Below are positions 10,742 to 22,974 of a stretch of 64,000 nucleotides of DNA, one piece after another (positions within the stretch are counted from its first letter, which is position 1; each line of letters opens with the position of its first letter). The notes under the pieces were generated by a model, which had not been told where the DNA came from, did no database searches, and saw nothing but the letters and a program-made list of their open reading frames with translations. Position numbers and translations under genes: made by a program. The stretch comes from Eudorina sp. 2006-703-Eu-15 (taxonomy: Eukaryota; Chlorophyta; Chlorophyceae; Chlamydomonadales; Volvocaceae). The DNA is taken from NCBI GenBank assembly GCA_003117195.1, contig BDSI01000030.1, forward strand, positions 921,211 through 985,210, read 5' to 3'.

Positions 10742-11869
10742 GTGTTAGAGAACTGGAGGTGCATGCAGGTTTGTGTATGTGGGTGTATGTGGGTGTTGGG
10801 TGTGAGACATATCGCACGCGGCGCACACTGCCGTGATGAGCACTGCGGGCCGAATGAATTCTTTCGTCGCGGATGGACACATGCAATATTCCCATGCATG
10901 TCTTGATGGGCGCCTTGAGGCACCGCACGTTATCATCACCACCACCCCCATTGCAATCAAGCGCCAACACCATATCGTTATAGTTGCCATTGTGCGCCAT
11001 GGATGAGGGCGTGCCAACCGCGCGTGTACGATTATCGGCGGCCGCCCGCCCCTGGCTACACCGAGCTGGAGGGTCCAGGTGCCGCCTGCATTGCACAGCA
11101 TCTTCGCTCCGTCGGTTTGCGCTGCTACGACCGGACCACCTTGTTGCGCCTTGTTTGTGTGGAGGTTGATCATCCGAAGGTCGGAGATGCAGCAGGTGCA
11201 TTAGACGGAGGGAATGGTGGCTGCGGTGCCCTGGGGGAATTCTGGGTCAGTGAGTGGATGCCGGCGGCCTGCGTGGCTGACGCAGCAGTGAAGTGACTCG
11301 GCATGAGGGAGTGCATCGGCAGGTGCTCCGTGCTCGGCGTTCCCCCGGTCTTTGTTTTGCATGAGCGTGGTTGGTTTAGTTACTACGTTGTTGTTGATGC
11401 TGGCGTCCGGCTCTGTGAGGCTCCTGGGGCGGGTAATGTGAGGCTCCTGGGGTGGAACCCGCGGCACCTACCCATCGTCCGTCCATCCACGGCAACTGTC
11501 TTGACTCCATCTGTACAAGCGCAAACCTGTATATAAAGTGTACATTCGCCGTTAACAACTTGTAAAATTGTAACACACATGGCTGAGCCCATAAAACCCA
11601 GACAGAACGCAAGCAAGCAGGTATGTAGGATGTCTAGCGCCTTTGCAGAGAATCGAATTACATCGCTCGGCAAGGTTTGTCAGATTGTCAGCCGCGCAGA
11701 CGCGGCCCATCGCCCATGGGTCGTAATAGCCCGTGGATGATGCAAGTGGCACGGTTGGCACTCTAGCACGCGAATATCTCCTGTCCCTTTTTCAGCGGTC
11801 TGGCCCTTAATGCCTCAGACCGTCAGCCGGGCATGAATGCGTGTCGGACGGTTATGCGACATGCAAGGT
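10742..11869. other. intergenic stretch with no supported gene
   Basis: Several 60-190 codon open frames occur on both strands, but none shows a domain, splice-supported structure or consistent composition. A repeated GGTGTATGTGGGTG run follows the satellite. Confidence 0.4.
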
Positions 11870-12374
11870 GCATTGTGTGTGTGTTCCATGGTTGGGGGTG
11901 CATAACCCCATACCTGTGCAACTACCCGTACGAGCCGTTGGCCCAAGGGCACACAAAAACGCCTAAAAGCACGTGCATGACAATGCACTAGCAGAAGAAA
12001 AAAGGAGACTACTACCGTCCAAAGGGGACAATTGAGTTACGGTGGGCCCACATGCGCTCCAAGAGTCTTGCTAACCGAGCCGGGTCCCAGGCCATGGCTT
12101 CCAGCATGGTAGTGAGCTGAGGAAAGCACTCCTCCGCGCGGATATTGTCGTACACAGGGCAACATAGCAAAACATGCTTTTCGTCCTCGACCTGACCTTC
12201 TGCCCCACAGCAACTACAGACCCGCTGTTCCTTAGGTACACGGTGTCTGCCCCTACACCCTCTGTTGGGCTCCAGCGCCCAGCAAGACAACCGGAACTGC
12301 ATTAGCTTTCGGTGCACACTGCAGGGAATGAATACCGTACCATGTGGCGGCCACATCAAGGTGCACTGGAACAT
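11870..12374 (-). mobile_element. 5'-truncated LINE: RT zinc-binding C-terminus plus 3' UTR
   Basis: The minus-strand frame 12374-12012 ends in a stop and encodes about 120 residues typical of the zinc-binding end of a non-LTR reverse transcriptase (zf-RVT-like). It has CSCCGAEG, then VEDEKHVLLCCPVYDNIR, the pattern C-x2-C...H-x4-C. The bases below 12012 read as its 3' UTR on the minus strand and are shared with fragments near 33.2 and 40.65 kb (GCAACTACCCGTACGAGCCG on plus). The reverse transcriptase and endonuclease parts are missing, so this is a dead 5'-truncated copy. A 32-bp identical piece (CAGCAAGACAACCGGAACTG onward) recurs at about 37270. Confidence 0.7.
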
Positions 12375-12469
12375 ACGTGCGTGAAGACTACTTCAAGCAT
12401 ATGGCTGATACTGCCCGCCCCCTTGCTGTCCAAACCCATCCCCGTACCCAAGCGGTCAGGCACCTAAAT

Positions 12470-12921
12470 GTGACAAGTAGGCCGTGCCATGCTAATGTCC
12501 CGATTCAACGGCTGTCGTACATGTTACTGCTTATTGCGGGGAGGTAGGTATGCTAACCCGCATCAGTGCTGATATCCCGACCCCTACCTAAAGCACCCTT
12601 CTGTGTGGCGCGTCCATCGTCTGGGCACCACACAATGCGGGTGGGTACCGAACTACCGATGCCATGAAGGATGATCCTATAGCTATAATGGAGGTCATGT
12701 TTTGGACTATTTCGACACAGTACACCGAGTGGGAGACTCGCGTTGCGTGATGCCCAGACGGTGGACGCACCACACTGAAGGGGGGTTTAGGTAGGGGCAG
12801 GGTGTAGGGGTCGGGACATCAGCACCGATGCGGGTTAGCATACCTACCTCCCCGCAATAAGCATATTCATGTACGACAGTCGTTCCATCGGGACATGAGC
12901 ACGGCAAGGCCTACTTGTCAC
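12470..12921. mobile_element. snap-back element with ~170-bp inverted arms
   Basis: The left arm (about 12470-12640) and the right arm (about 12745-12921) are inverted copies with scattered mismatches and small indels. Shared blocks include GACAAGTAGGCC, GCTTATTGCGGGGAGGTAGG and TATGCTAACCCGCATC. About 100 bp of unique sequence separates them. No transposase is present. It resembles a foldback or MITE-type non-autonomous DNA element. Confidence 0.75.
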
Positions 12922-14211
12922 GGCCTGGCCGACCAGATGAATAGAAGGAATTGGTTTAAGTGCCTGTCTGTTGGCGTGCCAGATCGATACCCTAGTTTCC
13001 CGGAAAATAGCTATTGCCAATTGTGACTTTCAGAACCCCTTCCGGAGGGATCGTCCAGCCGCTGGTCAGAGCGCGCCGATTGGGCAATTCCGTGGCCCGG
13101 GGGTCAGTTCGGAGGTTAGCGCAAGCTTGGGCGCAGAACGCAAGCAAACCCTAAGCTCGCTGACAGCTTTAAGATATAACCTTGTCGGGGCACGTTTTGG
13201 GGCCCGAAGCGAATGTTTCGGCTTGTAAAGCTACATCGTAGCTCCGAGTGCACTTGAATTGCAGGAGTTCAGTCTCCTGAATTTTTGTTTGATATTTCAT
13301 TCTCAAATAAGTGCACAATATGAATTAAGACTGGTGTTGTGGTGCACATTATATGTCGCTCACGACGGTTGGTACAACCAGTACTGCATGCCCACGATAG
13401 CCGTGCCTGACAGCCGCATGTTGATAGCGGCGCGCAACGGGGTTATAATTGGTTCTTTCGATTTGAATACAAGTTAAACCTCATTCACACCCGTTCGCAA
13501 AGCTGGCATTACGCATGCGGCCTGATGCAACGCCGCTCCCCAGCACCACAATTGCGATACAAAGCGGAAATCACAGGCACTTTCTTTAACAAGGAATGTG
13601 GGGAGAGGGTAATCGGCCCGTTGTACACTTGATTGCCCGTGCATGTGACGAGCGGCCTAGGTCCATACGTCATATCTCCGGCATCGCGCCGTAAGCTGCA
13701 TCGGACCGGAAGTTGTCTTCTTTGAAACCGGCCAATGTAACCTAAGAACCCGCATCGGGACCAGGACGTTTTGCGAGCGCCTTTACGTGCTTTCCCTTGG
13801 TCCGTTTTCCCTTGCTCCTTACCTACACTGCGGCATCAACGCGATCGGCCCACTCGGCTGTGTATACTGAAGATTTTTTCGCGTTTCTAGGGGCTTGACT
13901 GAACGGGCGGGTTATCGCCGGGCGGAATCCCTAGCTCGCTCGCTGTCGAAGAGGGTCCAAGCAAGCGATGACCGCGTTCAGCAGCAATCTGCGCGGTGGC
14001 GCCGGACGGCCGCTGCGCCGCGGGGCCGATGCCGCCTCCCCGCCCCAGCCGGTGCCCAGGTGGAACGGGCGGGGACCTGCCGCGCGACCTGCACCGTACG
14101 AGCGTACGACACCCCCCCCCCCCACACACACACACACACCCGGAGTGACGGACACCCTCGCCGTTCGTTGTACGGGCCTCGTCCTGCGGTCCTTGCCGAT
14201 GAGCGTCGACG
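12922..14211. other. intergenic, upstream of monooxygenase copy 2
   Basis: No gene is supported. Near 14120 a C-run followed by (CA)n precedes the first exon of copy 2 and probably lies in its promoter or 5' leader. An alternative upstream start in another frame (ATG at 13968) cannot be excluded if a further 5' exon exists. Confidence 0.4.
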
Positions 14212-17200
14212 ATGAAGCGGAACTACTCGTTCGATAGCGAGCCGCGATCGATGCTGATCCTTGCGCGTGCGGTGGGACGACGCAGGTGCACGAAACTGCA
14301 GGGTGTCGTACGCGCCTCCCGCGTTACCAGCCCGACAGTCGTCGCCGCCGCCGCCGCCTCTCAGCGCCCGACCGACTCCGCCGAGCGCCACCATCACGAC
14401 GTGGCCATCATCGGCGGGGGCCCCGCGGGGCTGGCGACCGCCAAGGCGCTCCAGGCGGTGATGGGCCCGGGGGCGGACGTCAAGGTGCGGGAGGGAGGGC
14501 GGGGCGGGACAGGACGGGGCGGGACGATGCACCTACCTGGTGCACCTACCTGGGTTAACAATACGGGAACACCCCCCCCCACTGGCTCGAGGCGGACCGC
14601 GCCCCCCGCCGTTGCCTGCCTGCGATGACCTGCGGGTCGTACCCGTACTCCCTTACCCGTACCCGTACGAATTACCGGGACCGTACATTTCGGCACAGGA
14701 GTACCCTGCGAACCAAGTGGTAACCCACCGGCCGTCCGCCCGCGGCCAATAACGAGCGGGCGGCTAGCCAGCCAGCCAGCATGTGTGGTTTGGGGGCCGC
14801 TACTCGTCGCCCTGGGAGTAGCTCGCCACTCGCACGCCCTCAACCCTGGGTGGATTCGGGTTTTGGAGCCCCAAAGACCCCGGGGAGGCCTCCACCTGCC
14901 CTGATCTGCCATGATCTGCCCTTATTTGACATGATCTGACATGATCTGACATGACCCGACCGGATCTGCCTTGCCCTGCCCTACCCTGCCCTGCCCTGGC
15001 CGCAGGTCTACGAAGCGGTCCCCGTCTTCCAGCGCAGCCTGGGTGCCGGTGTGTCCGTGGAGGTCAGCGGCTGGAGGGCCCTGCACGCGGTGGACAGGCA
15101 GATGGCGGAGCGGTGAGTACGGCACCCGGGACGCTGCTGCAAGCGCAGTACGCAAGGGTACGCCGCTGCAGCTCAGACGCCCGGCTCGGCCTGTGCTGCT
15201 GCTGTCACACGGCACACAGCCACACACCCCACACAGATGCCGTTCTGACGTTCGATCCAACGCCACATGTCACCACACAGACGTGCTTCCAGCGACTCAC
15301 AACTGGGGACTTGTTGCCCTAACGGGTTGCAAACCAGATCCTGGATTCTGGATCCTGGATTCTGGATCCTGGATGGTCTTGTGTGTGGGCGTGTGTGGAG
15401 GTGCCCCGCCCGGGCTCCCTTCCTCTCCTCGGACGGAGCCGTGTGCATCGATATGTGTGTTTTGGTTTTCCTTACCGTCCTTTCCCCCGCATCCACCCGA
15501 TACGGCAGGTCAGGATGCCCGTCGTACATGCCGCGCTCCCCACCCCCAGGATGCGCTCCCGGGCCATACTGCTGAGCGCCTCCCGGTACTTCGACGAGGC
15601 GGGGGCGCCGCTGCTGTCGTACCAGCGGCCGCCCATAGACCACGAGGGGAATGTGCGGGTGAGGGCGCACACGTGGAGGGAGCTGTGGGGCAGTGAGGGC
15701 ACACATTTGCGGGTCTCTTATCTAGACACATCTGCGGGTCGGTGGAAAGGGGGATTACGGTGGAAAGGGGGATTACGGTTCAGAGAGGCAGACTCTTTCT
15801 CCAAACACGTCTCATTTCACGCGCGGCACTGACGATGCAGGAAGGGACGGGCGGGTGGGTGGGTCCGTGACGCCCTGGGCGCGCCGTGGGCCAGAAGACG
15901 CTGTGGGGCTGCGGCGCTGCGTTGCTGTGGGACTGTGGGAAGGGAAGGGAATGAGAACGCAGCGTGCCGGTGTGGTATGGGCTTGGCAAACCGCTGTCCA
16001 GGCGCATGGAACCGCAGAACCAGGTATTGACCTTCCAGCCATGAAGCCAGGCGGACGCCCTCGGCCCCTCGCCTCAGGGAGTCCCCGGCATGTCCCCGGC
16101 GGGTCCACCAACGGCACAGCGCCGCAGCAGCGCCGCCTGCCGTACTCCATGTTTCCATCCCACGCCGCCAGATCCCCTAATATCCCTGCCCTCCTCTCTC
16201 GGGCTACCTCCCTGCTTGGTATCTCCCTGCAGCTGTACGGCCACACCCCCGCCGTACTCCACTGGGGCGACATCCGGCAGGTGCTGTACGAGGCGCTGCC
16301 GCCGGGTGAGAGGTCCCGCCGGGCTGTGGGGACTGTACGGCAATTACGGCAAGTGTTAGGCATACAGGCATGTCTCTGCTGGGGACAGCAATTGCTACCG
16401 CGGATGCGCCCTAGAGCGTTCAGTGATTCGCGCGCTAAATCGATTGGAGGCCCGGAGGGGGCCAGGAAGCTAGTCCCCCACCGCCCCCCGACGTGTCGAT
16501 GCGATGCCGACCCCTGCGTGCAGGCACGGTGCAGTTCGGCAGCCGCCTGGTGGGCCTTACGCCCGGGCAGCTGGGAGGCGAACCGGCTGTGGTGGAGCTG
16601 CAGGTAGCTGGGGGGTGTGGTGTGTGTGTTGGAGGGGGACAGGCAAGTAAGCGGGTCGGAGAGGGGTGGGAAGCTTGGAAGAGCTGACGAAGTAAGGGGC
16701 TTTTACGGTAGCGCCCCTGGGGAGGAGGGGAAAATCTCATGCATGCGGCGCGGGGAGGGCGTCACCGCGGCAGTGCGCTGGAACCATCAACCAACAAGCC
16801 ATGCGTGGCATGACGTCCTAGACGGGTGCGGCGGCTAGTGCAGACGGCGAGCCTGACTCTGGCAGGTAAGCTGGTCTGTGTGTTTCGATCCGAGACCCGC
16901 CCGACCCAAACGTGGTATGTGTGTCCCAAGGCAGAAGCGAATCCCTCGCGCTCCTGGTCGCACGTGCGCCAAGGCCTGCTGCCTACCTCGTGCGGTGTTA
17001 CCGTACTACAACCGGTCGCGTACTACAACCGCCGTTCTTACACTGTCCTGCGGGTCCAACGACACGCCAAGGTCCGATCGCCCGCCCGCCCGGACAGGTT
17101 CCGGACGGCGCACCGCAGGACAACCCGCAAGGCCCCGGCGCCAGTGGCGGCCCCCGCTCCGGAACCGGCTCCGGGCCCTCCAGCGGCGGCCGCCTGCGCC

Positions 17201-20157
17201 GCGTGACCGCCGACCTGGTCATTGCGGCGGACGGGTACTACAGCCGAACCAAGAGGCTGGTGAGGGGCTGGGCTGTGGGCTGGGCCGCGGGCTGGGGCCG
17301 CGGGCGAGAGGGGCCCTCCGGGGCGCGCGCGCGGGGTCACACATACCAAGAGGCTTGCAGCTGGGGACGGTGGACCGTGGCAGAAGAGGCCTGTCCTGGC
17401 CCCGAACGGCGCTCCGATGTGCCTTCCATTCAAGCGCGTGTACGCCTTGCCCCACGGTCCCCCTGCCCCCCCCATCCAGGCGTTCGCCCCTCGGTCCCCC
17501 TGCCCCCCCTCCCCCCCATCCAGGCGTTCGGCGCCTCCGGCCCTCCGCTGCTGCCCGCCTACCGCGGCAAGGTCATCTGGCGCGCGCTGGTGGGCTACCG
17601 GGATCCGGATCAGATGCCGGCGCTGCTGCGGGAGCTGGGCGGCAAGAGGGAGGCGGTCACCTGGATGCCGGAGGGCGTGGTGGGTGGCTGGATGTCTGCC
17701 GGGCCGGAGGGGGGCGGGGAGGAAGGGCGGGACCCAGTGACGAGTGTAACGAGGTGGCGAGGTAACGAGGAGATAACGACGACGGAGACGAGTTTCGATG
17801 TGCCGATGTGTCGATGTGTCCGAGGGTTGCGCGCTGCAGGGAGGGTGTGGTGCTTGGAACCGTGCAAGGGCGGCCCAGTGCGCGCGACGCGGGGCGCATG
17901 CCGGCGCAGTTCTGTCTTGTTATGCGGTACACCATGCTCAGCAAGAGGCGGTTGTTGGGATGACTGGGGAAGCAGCGCTGCCCCATATCGATCCTCCCTT
18001 GGTCTGGGTGGGGAATGAAGGGATGGCTGGATGGGTGGGTGGGTGCTGGGCGGCAGCCAGGCCTTCTGTCGACAGGGTGGGACTGATCACTGACCCGGCT
18101 AGGTGTCTCGGTCGTGTGTTCTTCGCCAGAGCTCATCCCTGGACCGGAGGTAGCCCGACCTAATGTGGCCCGTGTGGCGCCTGTTGCCCCCGCCCCTGCC
18201 CCCGTCCCCAGCCCCTGACCCGCACCTCCACAGTCTACCCGGTGAACGACAACCGTTTCGTGTGGACGTTCATCGCCCCCGCGGACGACATCGAGGCGGC
18301 AGGTGGGTGGGTGGGTGGGTGGGTGGGTGGGTGGGTGGGTGGGTGGGTGGGTGGGTGGGTGGGTGGGTGGGTGGGTGGGTTTGGAGGGCTGCATGGAGGG
18401 CTGCGGACTGCGGTGCTTTCGAGGTGCGGACTCGGTTCGAAGTGATTCAATGCACTCCTGTTCGGCGCCGACGGATTGACTGGTAGTGTAGGTGGTACCA
18501 CCAGCTGACAGAGGACGCCACAGCTGCCTGTGACGGCGAGCAGGGCTGCAGGGTGCAGGCATCATAGCAGGGTTCCGTACTGGGACACCCTTCCCCCAAA
18601 AACCACACTGGCTTCACATGCCGTGCGCGTAGGTCTGCCGCCCTGGAGCCCGCAAGCCCCCGCGGACAGTCCACAGCTGACGGGTGAGGGCTGGGCGCGA
18701 GGAGCAGGGCTCTACCACCACCCCTACCCTGCTACCCCTACCCTGCTACCCGGAGCGGGGTGCACCGGCACAAACCACCGCGTGACCTTGGGGGCATGGC
18801 TGGGCAGCACCGTACACGCACAAAGGGGGGTGGAGCGCAAAATTTGGCTTGTGCATCTCGTCAGGCGGTGGTGTTGCTGTCAGTCACCAGCGTCTGCTGC
18901 CGTACCATCGTATGACCCGTCCCGATGTCCCCTCCTGACACTCCGTCCTCGACCCCAGGGCGTCCGCGCACGGCTCCGAAACCCCTGACGCCCTCTCCCC
19001 CTTGGGTGTGCCCGGCTCCCGCTTTTCGGGGTTTGGTTAATTTGCCTTTTCACCCCCCTCGCCCTCTCATTCCCCTCGCCCTCTCACCGCTCCAACCCCC
19101 AACCACCCCCCGCCCCTCCCACGGGCGCAGACACGGAGCGCGTAGGCACCAACCCGCTGCAGCGCTGCATGGCGGTGTTCCGCCACCACCCGTCCGAGGT
19201 GCTAGACGTGCTGGCGCGCACCGACCCGCGGGGCGTCACGGAGCGCGGCTACTACACCCACGACATGGAGGCCATCCGCGGGGTGGGTGCCGTACTGTCG
19301 TACAGGTGCTGCTGAAAATCGCATCCACCCTGGATCCAAGCCGTTCATGCGCTTCCGCGCCACTCGCGTTTGTCTCGCGTTCAGTGAGCCGCCCCCGGAC
19401 CCAAGGTTTTAACTGATTCCGTGACTGTGCCGTAACCCTGTCGTACTACACTCGCCCCGCCCCCCAGTCCCCCGACTGGGTTCGCGGCAACGTGGTGGCT
19501 GTGGGTGATGCTGCTCACACGGGTCCCCCGGACGGCATGGGGCTCAACATGGCGCTGGAGGATGCGGCGGTGCTGGCGGCGCAGGTCAAGAGGCGGGGAG
19601 GCAGGGCGGACAGCGAGGTGGGGGGCAGCAGGGGAGGGGGGGGAGGGGGTTGAGGAACCAGGGGGCCTGATGGAGGTGGCGAAAGCGATTCAATAGTTGC
19701 AAAACCGCTCCAAGGTGAGTGGGTTCACTGCCCGGGTCCGTTCGAACAAGCGCTCTCCTGCGGATTCGTCCCTTCGTCGCCGGCTCGCTGACCGGTGGCT
19801 CGGAGCCTCTCACCGTGTTGGCGCAAATCCCGCCACGACTGCCTCGACATCCCACGCTCCCTCCCCTGCACCTCCCCTCCGGCCCCCCGGAGTCTTCATC
19901 GGACATTTGCTCTGGCAGCAGCGCAGTATAAGTACGCCGACCAATTTCCTACAGACATATACTCCCCTCCGCCCCCCCTCCAGGCGGTGGAGGCCTACTG
20001 CGCCGCCCGCCTGCCCCGGGTGCGCGACGTCTGGTGCGAGGTGGGCTTGCAGCGGCCCCGCCGCGAGGCGGCCAAGCTGGCTGCGGCCTTCGAGCCGCTG
20101 GGGCCGGGCAGCAGCGGCCCCGAGCGGACGGGGCCGGTGCAGGTCGCCACCATGTAG
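14212..20157 (+). CDS. FAD-dependent monooxygenase, copy 2 (12 exons, 514 aa)
   Basis: Tandem paralogue of the gene at 3.7-9.6 kb with the same 12-exon layout and phases. Exons: 14212-14484, 15006-15112, 15550-15658, 16233-16305, 16524-16603, 17098-17259, 17524-17679, 18212-18302, 18633-18683, 19131-19282, 19468-19584, 19984-20157; total 515 codons with TAG. FAD motifs: GGGPAG at 68-73, VIAADGYYSR with DG at about 259, VAVGDAAHTGPPDG with GD at about 431. The N-terminus (basic, then VVRASRV and a run of Ala) looks like an algal organelle transit peptide, by inference. Exon 6 carries an extra Gly/Ser/Pro-rich insert before the DG motif. Several exons are almost identical in DNA to copy 1 while others are strongly diverged, suggesting gene conversion. 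Substrate unknown. Confidence 0.9.
18303..18380 (+). repeat. (GTGG)n array abutting a splice donor
   Basis: About 19 tandem GTGG units start exactly at the donor of the exon ending at 18302, so the GTGGGT donor is repeated many times. In copy 1 the equivalent intron has only three units. The G-runs could form quadruplexes in DNA or RNA. Confidence 0.9.
19910..19971 (+). mobile_element. introner-like repeat, 3' part (monooxygenase copy 2, last intron)
   Basis: CTCTGGCAGCAGCGCAGTAT followed by GACCAATTTCCTACAGACAT ends 12 bases before the acceptor of exon 19984. Sense orientation. The copy 1 intron lacks it, so it arrived after, or was lost since, the gene duplication. Confidence 0.75.
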
Positions 20158-20737
20158 AGCGGTGTAGAGCGCCAGTTGCCCCGGACCGGATCGGACCCGG
20201 ACCTGACGGGACCGCGGGGTTCATGACGGCGGGCTGCGGCCAGCAGCCGGCTCCGTACTTGCCGTATTAATGTCAGAAAAGAAATACTCAGGTGGAGGAT
20301 GACAAGCGCGGATGTAATGGCTTTATGTATTATCAGCAGTTGCCTGCAGTGGCCAGAGGCTTATTCGAGAGACAGAAGCGCCGTGGGGCTATTCCTGGGA
20401 AAGGGTTATGGAGAGCTGGGCTGCCTTGATCGGAGCGAATCGGTGACCGCGGCGCCCCAGCAATTCCGCTTAGTTACCCGTCGGCTGCGGGCCTGGGGCG
20501 TGTCAGGTATATGTGACACTGCTGCAAGCGCCTCGTGTGTTGCGTGATGGTTTATTTGGCTCGAGGTGTGGCGCGGTGGTGGAAGACGTGCACCGCCATA
20601 CATTCAAACTACTGTCGGTTAATCCCGAAGGAGCGAAGCGACCGTAGGGATTTTACGAGGTTTGTCACGGAAGCCGTACAGCTGCCCTGAGCAGCTTTCC
20701 GGCTCGCTCTCTCCCGTTCAGGCATTCTGCCTTCACT
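20158..20737. other. 3' flank of monooxygenase copy 2
   Basis: No gene is supported. TGTAA at 20313-20317 is the probable polyadenylation signal, giving a 3' UTR of about 160-175 bases. Confidence 0.45.
20313..20317 (+). terminator. candidate polyadenylation signal TGTAA
   Basis: TGTAA is the usual poly(A) signal of volvocine algae. This one is 156 bases past the TAG of monooxygenase copy 2. It is a five-base match, so chance occurrence is possible. Confidence 0.4.
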
Positions 20738-22466
20738 TCACAGAGAGCACTCACATCGCTGTGATGAGTAACTCTTGTTCCCTCCCAATCGCCGAGCCTT
20801 CCCGGCTCGTCCCCACCCTTGAGACGCCCACCAGTTCGGCCCAGGGAGGACGCCGCGGGACGCAAGTCCTGCGGCGCCCGAAGACGATGGCGCGGCTGGC
20901 GGCGGGGAGCTGGCGCGGTGCCGCTTCACCGGCGCCCGGGGGTGCTTGGGGCTTGTAGGCGGGGGCACGTTGGGTGGAGGGTTCGGGGTATGCGGTTGCA
21001 AGGGACCAGCCCTCCGCCTGGGGTTCTTGGGGGTGTAGGGCGGCATGGGGTTAGCCCTCCGCCCGGGTGGGGGGGACCGCACGCCCCCCTAGTTTAGTTT
21101 GTTGCCTGGCCTTGGCGGCGGCGGTGTTCTTTGGCTTGTGGTGCCCCTGTGTCCGTTTTTCCCCGCCGCGTTTGCCTTGTGCTGGCTTTTCGTTCCGGGA
21201 AGCATTGGGGTCGAGGGGTTGGTTGCGGCGGTCTCGTCGCTGGCCCCGCGTCCGCCCGGTCGGTCGGGCGGCTTCCCGCGGGGCCTGGGCGCCCGGCGGT
21301 TGACGCCGTGGCGCGACGGGGTTGTTGTTGGGTGCCGCTCGCGCGCGGCCTGTTTTGGACTGCGCTGCCTGGCGTCAAGCCGGCGCGCTCGCGTTGCTCG
21401 CGTGTGCTTGCTCTCCTGCAGTGTAAGGTCCATGTCAGCGCTCCCCCCCTTTTGCCTTTGGCAAGTTGCCGTTCCTCTAAGGCTTTGCGTTCAGCTAGCA
21501 GGGAAGTGGCAGGGCCTTGCCCCCGTGCTGCGCCCACAGCATCCGGCCAGTTCCGCGTTATCCAGTCCCCTAGGGGCTCCGGATCCTGTGCTGCCAGCAG
21601 CTCCGAAACCAGGGGACCTCGGAGCAGTAGCGAGGCTGCGTCAGCGGCAGCGGGAGCAGCGGTAGGCTCGCCTGCACTTGAGCTCCCTTGGCTGCTGCTG
21701 CCGAGGCGGCAGAGGTGTCTGCTGCGCGGGTCAGCCGAACGGCGCCGTCCATCAGGTGCTCAACCAGCCGGGTCCTCAACACCGCTTCGCCTTCCTCCTC
21801 CCCTGGCGCCGCTTCCTCCCCGTACTGCTGCCGTTCGTCCGCGCCCTCCTCCAGCGCTGCCACCTCCCCAGGCTGCGCGTCGTTACCCGCTGCCGGGCCC
21901 GCTCCACGTCCCTGGCCCCGCGACCCCTGCCCCGGTGTCGTCGCCTCCGCTGGCCCCGGCACTGTGGTGCCGCCACCGCCGCCCGCACCGCCTGCTGTCA
22001 TCGCGGGGCAAGTGGAGGACCTGCCCCGCAAGCCAGCGGCACCGACAGATTGCACAAAGACATGTAGAGGTACTAGGCTGTACTCCTGTCGAGCCACTCC
22101 CTGGTAACCAGCTTCGGCTGGACCGCAGCTGCCCGCTGCTGCTGACGCGGTGCTGGTGTGCTGCCGGTCGCGCCGGACAGCGGAGGCGCTGGCGGCGAGC
22201 CTGCTGGGCGGCGGGGCGGCTGGGACTGGAGCCGGCGGGGGCGACGGAAGCGGAGGCCGCGGCGGCACAGGAGCCAGCGGCCGCGGTGGCGGAGGTGACG
22301 GAGGCGGCGGCGCCGGTCGAGGTCCTGCTGCTGCCGCAGCGGCGGTACCTGGCGGCACCGGAGACGTGTCAGGGGCTGCCGACGGCAGTTGGTGTGCTCG
22401 GCTTCGCAGCCCTCGAGGTAGGGTATCCGGGAACACGGCCTTGGGAGGACTCCATCGATCGGTCAA
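20738..22466 (-). other. coding-like low-complexity region on the minus strand (unresolved)
   Basis: Open minus-strand frames at 22466-21570, 21537-21094 and 21082-20738 are long for the region. Part of the first has acidic, leucine-containing composition (EEGADERQQYGEEA, VLRTRLVEHLMDG) that looks translated. The second contains SLLAERKALEERQLAKGKRG. The remainder is Pro/Ala/Gly-rich. Plus-strand frames of similar length have little acidic content. I cannot connect the pieces with phased introns or name a family; a retroelement gag-like gene is one possibility. Confidence 0.25.
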
Positions 22467-22556
22467 GGGACGCTTCGATAACTCGGGGATGGCTCAACGC
22501 GGACTGTGAACATTTTGCTTGAAGCTCCATCTGCTACCAGACTATTACGCCGCGGT

Positions 22557-22626
22557 GGTGATATGATACCGTGATGTGATACCGTGATGGGTGATATGAT
22601 ACCGTGTGATGTGATACCGTGATGTG
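22557..22626 (+). repeat. GATGTGATACCGT tandem repeat
   Basis: Five imperfect units of about 13 bp built from GATGTGATACCGT and GATATGATACCGT. Confidence 0.7.
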
Positions 22627-22974
22627 AAACCCACCAGACATATAGGTCGCTGTCGTGGATTGCAGATAAGAGGTGCTACGTACGTGGGCATCTGAAGGTA
22701 TGGTGTATGCGGGTTTCAGTGTAGATAGACGCGCTATGCGTCTATTTATATTTATATTTTATTTACTTTTGTCGCGTCCTGTTTTTCTGTTGTTGTTGCC
22801 CGCCGGATCTCTGCTGACGGCACCCCCGGCTGGAATGCACCCCCGCTCGGCACCCCCGGCTGGAGTACGCCCCCGCCCATCACCGGCAGCTCACATCAGT
22901 CCTTACGTGCGTGTCTGCAATCAACCCGGGTTATTATACGGTAACCCGGCATTGCCATCGGTCACCGCACGCAG

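Noticed and set aside
10414..10906. MQVFNEEPAGG repeat protein
   Set aside because: Frame shifts at every 35-bp unit and mirrored open frames on the other strand show that it is a satellite and not a gene.
18163..18501. GGWVGGWVGG and THPPTHPP proteins
   Set aside because: Translations of the GTGG array inside an intron of monooxygenase copy 2.
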